A DNA stretch of 13,387 nt from the NCBI GenBank assembly GCA_009704705.1, contig WLDR01000028.1:1-13387 (forward strand). The letters run 5' to 3'. Below are positions 8,018-13,387 of the stretch, piece by piece. Source of the DNA: Actinomycetota bacterium. Lineage in GTDB: Bacteria; Actinomycetota; Actinomycetes; Actinomycetales; Microbacteriaceae. A program made the translations under genes and the position numbers. A model generated the notes under the pieces. That model did not search any database. It had not been told where the DNA came from and saw only the letters and a list, made by a program, of their open reading frames with translations. Position 1 is the first letter of the stretch. Each line of letters opens with the position of its first letter.

Positions 8018-8044
8018 TTCGTCACCGTTGTGTTAGGTCACGAA
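8018..8044. promoter_or_regulatory. Second dyad upstream of the permease
   Basis: TTCGTCACC (8018-8026) and GGTCACGAA (8036-8044) form an inverted repeat with 8 of 9 pairs matching around a 9-nt centre. It lies 16 bp to the right of the larger dyad and upstream of the likely permease promoter. It shares the GTCAC core with the outer arms of the larger dyad, so the same regulator might bind both; it could equally be a separate operator for the permease. Confidence 0.4.
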
Positions 8045-8062
8045 CGAATTCGCAAAAAACAG

Positions 8063-8091
8063 GTGACAAGAGCCCGTCAAAGGGGTTAAGT
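8063..8091 (+). promoter_or_regulatory. Possible sigma-70-type promoter of the permease
   Basis: GTGACA (8063-8068, 5 of 6 with TTGACA) is followed after 17 nt by TTAAGT (8086-8091, 3 of 6 with TATAAT). This would start transcription near 8098 and give a leader of about 33 nt before the ATG at 8131. The -10 match is weak, so this is only a candidate. Confidence 0.35.
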
Positions 8092-8130
8092 AGGCAGGTA
8101 AGTTCTCGAACGGAAAGTGAGACGGCACCC

Positions 8131-9687
8131 ATGTCAACGTCGACATCCACAATGGCCGGCAAGAAAGGCCTCAAGACCGGGGCACTCGGGCTCATGTCGA
8201 GCACCGTCATCGGTCTCTCATCTACAGCCCCTGCCTATTCGCTGGCAGCCGCGCTCGGCTTCATCGTTCTCGGTGGTGAGGCGCTCGTTGGGTTCCAAGC
8301 ACCCGGCATCATCATCCTGGCCTTCATCCCGATGTTCTTTATCTCGATCGCCTACAAAGAACTCAACCGCGTCGAGCCAGACTGCGGAACGGTGTTCACG
8401 TGGTCCGCTCGCGCATTCGGTTCGCGCACGGGATGGATGGGTGGCTGGGCGCTGATCGCCGCCGACATCATCGTCATGGCGAACCTCGCGCAAATTGCCG
8501 GGTCCTACTCGTTCACGTTCGTGGGTGGCATCGTCGGTAACCCCGACATTGTTGCGTTGTCGTCCGATGTTGTCTGGTCAACAGTTGCGGGGCTCATCTG
8601 GATCGTGCTGATGACCTGGATCAGCTACCGTGGCATCGAGATTTCGGCACGGTTGCAGTATTGGTTGCTCGCCATCGAGCTTGTTGTTCTCATCGCGTTC
8701 GCTGTCGTTGCACTCGGGCGCGTCTACTCGGGCAATGGTGTCGACGGAAGCACGCTTCCCGAGTTGAGCTGGTTCAACCCGTTCACTCTCGACTTCAGTA
8801 CCGCAATCGCTCCCGCAGTGCTGACCGCTCTCTTCATCTATTGGGGATGGGATACCGCGGTAGCCGTCAACGAAGAGACGTCTAACCCGAGCAAGACGCC
8901 CGGTCGCGCGGCTATCCTCAGCACGCTCCTGCTGGTTGTCACGTACCTTCTCGTCACGGTGGGAGCCGTTGCCTTCGCCGGAGTGGGCGAAACGGGAATT
9001 GGCTTGGGTAACCCAGAAAACGCCGACGACATCTTCGCGGCGATTGGACCGGCACTCTTTGGTGACAGCGTCCTTGGCCAGATCATGATGTTGCTCCTCG
9101 CCGCGTCGATCTTGACGTCGGCCGCAGCCTGCACGCAGACGACGATTCTGCCGACGGCTCGCGGGGCACTGTCAATGGCATCGTTCAAGGCACTGCCGAA
9201 CAGCTTTGCCACGATTCACCCGAAGTTCCTCACCCCCACATGGTCAACCTGGGGCATGGGAATCGCGTCGGCCGGGTTCTACCTTGTGTTCACCCTGATT
9301 AGCCCGAACCTGCTGATCGCACTCATCGGTGCGCTGGGTCTGCTCATCGCGGTTTACTACGGTCTGACCGGATTCGCAGCCGCGTGGTTCTTCCGCAAGA
9401 CCCTCACGCGCAGCGCACGCAACTTCTTCATGCGCGGGCTCATCCCGTTGGCGGGTGGCGTCAGCATGGCCGTCGTCTTCGCCTACGGCCTGCAGCAGTT
9501 CTTGTTGCCCGATTGGCTGGTGGACGCAGACGGAAACAACGTCACCATCTTCGGTCTCGGTGCCGTCGGTGTTGTCGGACTCATGTCAATCGCGGTGGGA
9601 GTCGTCTTGATGATCTGGTGGAACATCGTCAACAGCGAGTTCTTCAAGGGCAAGACACTCGAGCGTCGGGCACACACTGCCGACTAG
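8131..9687 (+). CDS. APC-family amino acid permease
   Basis: Integral membrane transporter of the amino acid-polyamine-organocation superfamily, 518 residues with about 12 hydrophobic segments. The first membrane helix carries the signature GLMSSTVIGLSSTAPAYSLA, similar to the small-residue substrate-binding turn of APC proteins. Another conserved segment is WGWDTAVAVNEETSNPSKTPGRAA in mid-protein. The C-terminus (FFKGKTLERRAHTAD) is charged and probably cytoplasmic. The frame is open back to a GTG at 7969, but that extension would run through the dyad control region and encodes an atypical basic, polar stretch, so ATG 8131 is preferred; GGAAAG lies 13 nt upstream, a rather distant ribosome site. 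Substrate is unknown. It diverges from nrtR and precedes the glycine-cleavage operon but is separated from it by a hairpin and a riboswitch. Confidence 0.88.
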   Translation: MSTSTSTMAGKKGLKTGALGLMSSTVIGLSSTAPAYSLAAALGFIVLGGEALVGFQAPGIIILAFIPMFFISIAYKELNRVEPDCGTVFTWSARAFGSRTGWMGGWALIAADIIVMANLAQIAGSYSFTFVGGIVGNPDIVALSSDVVWSTVAGLIWIVLMTWISYRGIEISARLQYWLLAIELVVLIAFAVVALGRVYSGNGVDGSTLPELSWFNPFTLDFSTAIAPAVLTALFIYWGWDTAVAVNEETSNPSKTPGRAAILSTLLLVVTYLLVTVGAVAFAGVGETGIGLGNPENADDIFAAIGPALFGDSVLGQIMMLLLAASILTSAAACTQTTILPTARGALSMASFKALPNSFATIHPKFLTPTWSTWGMGIASAGFYLVFTLISPNLLIALIGALGLLIAVYYGLTGFAAAWFFRKTLTRSARNFFMRGLIPLAGGVSMAVVFAYGLQQFLLPDWLVDADGNNVTIFGLGAVGVVGLMSIAVGVVLMIWWNIVNSEFFKGKTLERRAHTAD

Positions 9688-9701
9688 CGAAACAATTCGC
9701 C

Positions 9702-9751
9702 CGGATGCCCGCCGCAACTCGCACAAACGTGATGGGAGTGGCGGGCATCCG
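9702..9751 (+). terminator. Strong hairpin after the permease, probable terminator
   Basis: CGGATGCCCGCC (9702-9713) and GGCGGGCATCCG (9740-9751) are perfect 12-bp complements. Beyond a 3-nt bulge the stem continues with ACTC/GAGT (9717-9720 and 9736-9739). It starts 14 nt after the permease stop. There is no T-tract, as is common for terminators of high-GC bacteria, so it may act through the hairpin alone or mainly protect the mRNA end. Confidence 0.65.
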
Positions 9752-9754
9752 TCG

Positions 9755-9766
9755 TTATGCTGGACA
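9755..9766 (+). promoter_or_regulatory. Possible promoter element of the gcv operon
   Basis: TATGCT (9756-9761) fits an actinobacterial -10 element (4 of 6 with TATAAT), and TGGACA (9761-9766) resembles a -35 but has no convincing -10 at the right distance. Transcription of the riboswitch must begin between the permease hairpin and about 9798, so a promoter is needed here. The exact element is uncertain. Confidence 0.3.
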
Positions 9767-9798
9767 CACAAGTTCATATCGGGCCACACGGTCGACGC

Positions 9799-9978
9799 GG
9801 GAGAGCTGGCGAGCATCGAGCCAGCACCGAAGGAGCAATCCTCCCCGACAATCTCTCAGGTATCTAAACCGCGTCGAACTGGCCACTCTGAAAAGAAGGC
9901 GCCGCACTCAGGCGTCTCGCCCACGGTGAAAGTCGCACAACGCGTACGAAACTCTCAGGCACAAATGACAGAGGGGGA
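9799..9978 (+). promoter_or_regulatory. Tandem glycine riboswitch (gcvT motif)
   Basis: Two glycine-aptamer copies lie upstream of gcvT. Aptamer 1 has GGGAGAG (9799-9805), P2 formed by GCTGGC/GCCAGC (9805-9810 and 9820-9825), the core ACCGAAGGAGCAA (9826-9838) and CTCTCAGG (9853-9860). Aptamer 2 has P1 from CTCTG (9886-9890) with CAGAG (9969-9973), the core GGTGAAAG (9925-9932) and ACTCTCAGG (9951-9959), ending in GACAGAGGGGG. The order and the conserved core words match the known glycine riboswitch, in which glycine turns on glycine-cleavage genes. The gcvT start follows 43 nt downstream, which fits this role exactly. Confidence 0.93.
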
Positions 9979-9987
9979 GTTCTTTTT
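9950..9987 (+). terminator. Candidate riboswitch terminator overlapping aptamer 2
   Basis: AACTCTC (9950-9956) can pair with GGGAGTT (9975-9981), giving 7 bp including one G-U, followed by C and five T residues (9983-9987). The 5' arm is part of the aptamer-2 core and the 3' arm adjoins P1, so the hairpin and the glycine-bound fold exclude each other. This is the geometry of an antitermination 'on' switch. The stem is modest and the assignment is inference. Confidence 0.45.
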
Positions 9988-9992
9988 GAGAC

Positions 9993-10007
9993 TCGTGCCC
10001 CGCACGA
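9993..10007 (+). promoter_or_regulatory. Small hairpin just before the gcvT ribosome site
   Basis: TCGTGC (9993-9998) and GCACGA (10002-10007) pair perfectly around a CCC loop, 4 nt before GGAGG (10012-10016). A competing stem can form between GGGG plus GAGT (9973-9980) and ACTC (9991-9994) plus CCCC (9998-10001). The switch between the two could tie ribosome access to aptamer folding. It may also be only a spacer hairpin. Confidence 0.3.
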
Positions 10008-10020
10008 CTACGGAGGACTC

Positions 10021-11157
10021 ATGACCGACGCCCGATACTCACCGCTTCACGACCTGCACGTCGGTTTGGGCGCGAGCTTCACTGACTTCGCCGGCTGGCA
10101 GATGCCCGTTCGCTACGACAGCGACTTGGCCGAGCACCACGCTGTGCGTGAACGAGTCGGCATGTTCGACATCTCGCACATGGCCGAGATTTCTGTCACT
10201 GGCTCGCAGGCGGGGGAGTTTCTTGACTTCGCCGTCGCCGGAAAGATGTCGGCCCTGGCTCTCGGCCAGGCCAAGTACACGCTCTTGCTCACCGAAGCCG
10301 GCACGGTCATCGACGACCTCATCATCTACCGTCTGGGAGATGAGCACTGGCTCGTCGTTGCGAACGCCGGAAACCGCTTCGCTGCCCTCGACGCGCTGAA
10401 GGCACGGGTGGCCGGCTTCTCGGCTAACGTCGTTGACCAGTCTGACGAGACGGCCATGATCGCGGTGCAAGGCCCGTCGGCGCTCGCCGTGTTGGAATCG
10501 ACGGTCGGTCTGTCTCTCTCTGACACCGCAGCCGAGCGCCCCCAGACAACTCTGGCCGACCTCAAGTACTACTGGACGCTCCCCGCGGTGTTTTTAGGTC
10601 ACCCCGTGCTCATTGCACGCACCGGCTACACCGGCGAAGACGGCTTTGAGCTCTACATCGACTCGACCGAGGCGGCAGCGCTCTGGACCGCCTTGGCCCA
10701 AGCTGGCGAAGACCACGGAATCGTTCCGTGCGGGCTGGCCTGCCGCGACACGCTTCGCCTCGAAGCGGGCATGCCTCTTTACGGTCACGAACTCACGCTC
10801 GACATTCGCCCCGCGCAAGCTGGTTTGGGCAAGGTCGTCGCTCTATCGAAAGAGGGCGACTTCGTGGGCCGCTCGGCGAGCGAGCAAGATCTGCCGGCGG
10901 ATGCGCCGGTGCTCGTCGCACTCGTTGGTGACGGCAAGCGCGCGGCTCGCGCCGACTACGAGGTATTTGTTGGAGACGACAAGATCGGCATCGTAACGTC
11001 CGGTGCGCTGTCGCCCACACTTGGTTTTCCGATTGCGCTTGCGTACGTGCACCCGAGTCACGCTGCTGAGGGCAGCGTGGTCGACGTGGATGTGCGCGGA
11101 ACGCGCATCCCGTTCACTGTTTCAACTCTCCCGTTTTACCGTCGAAAGAAGGACTAA
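10021..11157 (+). CDS. gcvT: Glycine cleavage system T protein (aminomethyltransferase)
   Basis: Transfers the aminomethyl carbon from lipoylated GcvH to tetrahydrofolate, releasing ammonia and forming 5,10-methylene-THF. It has 378 residues, usual length. Motifs are DFAGWQMPVRY (22-32), GMFDISHMAEI (47-57), the segment around D98-D99 (GTVIDDLIIYR) that holds the catalytic aspartate, ARTGYTGEDGFELY (199-212) and CGLACRDTLRLEAGMPLYGHEL (237-258) of the folate-binding core. The start ATG has GGAGG 4 nt upstream. It is the first gene of gcvT-gcvH-gcvP and lies directly under the glycine riboswitch. Confidence 0.97.
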   Translation: MTDARYSPLHDLHVGLGASFTDFAGWQMPVRYDSDLAEHHAVRERVGMFDISHMAEISVTGSQAGEFLDFAVAGKMSALALGQAKYTLLLTEAGTVIDDLIIYRLGDEHWLVVANAGNRFAALDALKARVAGFSANVVDQSDETAMIAVQGPSALAVLESTVGLSLSDTAAERPQTTLADLKYYWTLPAVFLGHPVLIARTGYTGEDGFELYIDSTEAAALWTALAQAGEDHGIVPCGLACRDTLRLEAGMPLYGHELTLDIRPAQAGLGKVVALSKEGDFVGRSASEQDLPADAPVLVALVGDGKRAARADYEVFVGDDKIGIVTSGALSPTLGFPIALAYVHPSHAAEGSVVDVDVRGTRIPFTVSTLPFYRRKKD

Positions 11158-11159
11158 CC

Positions 11160-11531
11160 ATGTCGAACCCGCAAGAACTGAAATACACCGAAGAACACGA
11201 GTGGCTGCGCGTGGAGGGCGACAACGCTGTCGTCGGTATCACGGCGTACGCGGCTGAGAAGCTCGGCGACGTCGTCTACGTTGACCTCCCCAAAGTCGGC
11301 GCCAGCATCAAGGCCGGAACCGTCGTCGGCGAAATCGAATCGACCAAGTCGGTCGGCGAGCTCTTCGCACCTGCGGACGGAACCGTGACCGCCGTGAACG
11401 ACGCCGTCGTCGCCAGCCCCGAACTCGTCAACAGTGACCCGTTTGGCGACGGATGGCTCATCAAGATCGAAGTTTCAGATCTTCCCGAACTGCTCAGCGC
11501 AGACCAGTACACCGCCCTCACCGGAGAGTAA
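11160..11531 (+). CDS. gcvH: Glycine cleavage system H protein
   Basis: Small lipoyl carrier protein, 123 residues, that shuttles the aminomethyl group between the P, T and L proteins. The lipoylated lysine is K63 in GEIESTKSVGELFAP. The N-terminal YTEEHEWLRVEG and C-terminal DGWLIKI segments match the family. It starts 2 nt after the gcvT stop, with AAGGA upstream inside the end of gcvT, so translation is tightly linked. No lipoate-attachment gene is in the window. Confidence 0.97.
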   Translation: MSNPQELKYTEEHEWLRVEGDNAVVGITAYAAEKLGDVVYVDLPKVGASIKAGTVVGEIESTKSVGELFAPADGTVTAVNDAVVASPELVNSDPFGDGWLIKIEVSDLPELLSADQYTALTGE

Positions 11532-11540
11532 AGAAATTTC

Positions 11541-13387
11541 ATGACCAGCAGCGGAATGTCCTTTCGTAACCGTCACATTGGCATCGATTCGGTCGCACAG
11601 CGTCGAATGCTCGATCAGCTCGGTTACGGTGCTCTCGAAGACCTGATCAATGCGGCCATCCCCGCCGCCATTCAGGTCGACAAGTTCCGCCCGCTGGGGT
11701 CGTCGCTGTTGCCGGTTGCGGCGAGCGAGACCGAGACGATTGAGGAGTTGCGTGCGATGGCGTCGCGCAACACCGTGCGCCGCACGCTGATTGGTCAGGG
11801 TTACTACGGCACGATCACTCCCGCCGTGATCAAGCGCAACGTGCTCGAAAACCCGAGTTGGTACACGGCCTACACGCCGTACCAGCCCGAGATTTCGCAG
11901 GGCCGTCTCGAAGCGATCTTGAACTTTCAGACGATGGTCTGCGACCTCACCGGTCTCGACATCGCCAACGGTTCGATGCTCGACGAGGGTACGGCTGCGG
12001 TCGAAGCCATGTTGCTCGCTCGCCGTTCGACCAAGGTCGAGTCGAACGTGTTCGTGGTCGACGCCGACGCGTTCCCGCAAACCAAGTCGCTCATTCTCGG
12101 TCGCGCCGAACCGCTTGACATCGAGATTGTCGAAGTTGACTTCGCCGCGGGCGAGGATGTTCCCGCCTGCTTCGGCGCGCTGATTCAGTACCCCGGCGCA
12201 TCGGGCCGTCTTGCAGACCCGAGTGGTGTGATCGAAAAGGTTCATGCGCACGGTGGGCTCGCGATCGTCGCAGCCGACCTACTTGCTCTCACTCTTTTCG
12301 CGTCCCCGGCAACTATCGGTGCAGACGTCGCCGTCGGCACGAGCCAGCGTTTCGGCGTTCCGCTCGGCTTCGGTGGTCCGCACGCGGGTTACATGGCGGT
12401 CAAGAGTGGTCTCGAGCGCAGCATGCCCGGGCGACTCGTGGGTGTTTCGGTTGACGCTGCGGGTGAGCCGGCATACCGACTCACCCTGCAGGTGCGTGAG
12501 CAGCACATCCGACGCGAAAAGGCGACGTCAAACATTTGTACCGCACAGGTTTTGCTTGCCGTCATGGCGGGTATGTACGCGGTCTATCACGGCCCCGAAG
12601 GCCTGCGCCAGATCGCACAGGACGTTCACGACAAGACCGCTGACCTCGCGAGTCGCCTGACGGCCGCGGGCGTGATGGTGTTGCACGACGCGTTCTTCGA
12701 CACGCTCCTCGTGCACGTTGCCGGTGGGGCCAAGAAGATTCACGACGCCGCCAAGAAGGCCGGCTTCTTGCTTCGTGAGGTCGACGCCGATCACGTTGGT
12801 GTGTCTATTGACGAGACCGTATCCTCAGCCGAGATCGCCACGATTGCCGGATTCTTTGGCGCGGGTTCGGGTGAGGTTGCCGTGACTGCGGCGAACATCC
12901 CCGGCGCACTGCGTCGTGGCGTCGACTACATGACGCACCCGGTGTTCAACTCGCACCGCTCCGAAACAAGCATGATGCGTTACCTCAAGCGCCTGGCCGA
13001 CTTCGACTACGCGCTCGACCGCGGAATGATTCCGCTCGGCTCGTGCACGATGAAGCTCAATTCAGCGACCGAAATGGAAGCCGTCACCTGGCGCGAGTTC
13101 GGCGGCATTCACCCGTTCGCGCCGGCTAGTGATGTCGAGGGCTACCTCGAGCTCATTCGTCAGCTCGAAACGTGGGTCGTCGACGTGACCGGTTACGACA
13201 CGGTCTCGCTGCAGCCCAACGCGGGAAGCCAGGGCGAACTCGCCGGCCTCCTCGCTATTCGTGGCTACCACCTCTCGCGGGGTGACGAGCAGCGCAAGGT
13301 CTGCCTCATTCCGTCGAGCGCACACGGCACGAACGCGGCCAGTGCGGTTCTCGCCGGCATGCAGGTCGTCGTCGTCGCCTGTGACGA
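11541..13387 (+). CDS. gcvP: Glycine dehydrogenase (decarboxylating), P protein, 3'-truncated by window
   Basis: The frame is open from ATG 11541 to the window edge, 615 codons of an expected roughly 950. This P protein decarboxylates glycine and loads the remaining aminomethyl group on GcvH lipoate. The N-terminal half (about 1-440) shows FRNRHIG (8-14), YTAYTPYQPEISQGRLE (109-125), GFGGPHAGYMA (276-286) and VREQHIRREKATSNICTAQ (318-336). The second half has begun with IPLGSCTMKLN (497-507), LQPNAGSQGELAG (557-569) and SAHGTNAASA (593-602). The PLP-binding lysine is expected beyond the right edge, so activity cannot be judged. This is the single-chain form, not the split gcvPA/gcvPB form. 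It starts 9 nt after gcvH, with GGAGAG rather far upstream. Confidence 0.97.
   Translation, partial: MTSSGMSFRNRHIGIDSVAQRRMLDQLGYGALEDLINAAIPAAIQVDKFRPLGSSLLPVAASETETIEELRAMASRNTVRRTLIGQGYYGTITPAVIKRNVLENPSWYTAYTPYQPEISQGRLEAILNFQTMVCDLTGLDIANGSMLDEGTAAVEAMLLARRSTKVESNVFVVDADAFPQTKSLILGRAEPLDIEIVEVDFAAGEDVPACFGALIQYPGASGRLADPSGVIEKVHAHGGLAIVAADLLALTLFASPATIGADVAVGTSQRFGVPLGFGGPHAGYMAVKSGLERSMPGRLVGVSVDAAGEPAYRLTLQVREQHIRREKATSNICTAQVLLAVMAGMYAVYHGPEGLRQIAQDVHDKTADLASRLTAAGVMVLHDAFFDTLLVHVAGGAKKIHDAAKKAGFLLREVDADHVGVSIDETVSSAEIATIAGFFGAGSGEVAVTAANIPGALRRGVDYMTHPVFNSHRSETSMMRYLKRLADFDYALDRGMIPLGSCTMKLNSATEMEAVTWREFGGIHPFAPASDVEGYLELIRQLETWVVDVTGYDTVSLQPNAGSQGELAGLLAIRGYHLSRGDEQRKVCLIPSSAHGTNAASAVLAGMQVVVVACD

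Noticed and set aside
9702..9751. Insertion-sequence end or attachment-site repeat
   Set aside because: The inverted repeat is one compact hairpin right after a stop codon, with no transposase, target duplication or second copy noticed in the window.
11475..12251. Minus-strand open frame opposite the start of gcvP
   Set aside because: It lies across gcvH and gcvP, both recognised by strong family motifs, and its translation has no domain or membrane character.

Overview
The window is GC-rich, densely coded DNA. It looks like an actinobacterium, most likely near the Microbacteriaceae; that placement is inferred from codon use, protein style and gene order, not from a search. It holds two well-defined metabolic loci separated by an amino-acid permease. 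I see no mobile element, tRNA, rRNA or CRISPR.

Left block (71-7936, minus strand): a complete NAD de novo operon read leftwards from about 8000. The order is nrtR (ADP-ribose-sensing Nudix-type repressor), nadA (quinolinate synthase), nadB (L-aspartate oxidase), nadC (quinolinate phosphoribosyltransferase), nadS (cysteine desulfurase, presumably for the NadA iron-sulfur cluster), and then an MMPL/RND-type membrane transporter. nrtR/nadA and nadB/nadC overlap by ATGA, nadC/nadS are 6 nt apart and nadS/MMPL 29 nt apart, so one transcript is likely. The enzymes take aspartate to nicotinate mononucleotide, with the pathway's own regulator as first gene. This resembles the ndnR-nadA-nadC-nadS operon of Corynebacterium glutamicum, with nadB and the MMPL gene added. 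The operon meets the tail of an unidentified plus-strand gene (ending at 52) head-on.

Centre (7937-9751): a divergent control region rich in dyad symmetry. It contains a 36-bp imperfect palindrome (7967-8002), proposed here as the NrtR operator, and a second dyad (8018-8044) on the permease side. An APC-family permease follows on the plus strand and ends in a strong hairpin (9702-9751).

Right block (9752-13387, plus strand): a tandem glycine riboswitch leads into gcvT-gcvH-gcvP, the glycine cleavage genes. gcvP runs off the window after 615 codons. The leader shows a candidate terminator (9950-9987) whose 5' arm is part of the second aptamer core, so an antitermination 'on' switch can be proposed from sequence alone.

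The genes belong to known families and I do not see a clearly undescribed system. What deserves a second look is the regulatory DNA (two dyads, repeated GTCAC pentamers, the riboswitch platform), the degenerate Nudix box of NrtR, and the MMPL transporter at the end of the NAD operon. Three genes (MMPL, nrtR, permease) have longest-ORF starts that are probably wrong; corrected starts are given.
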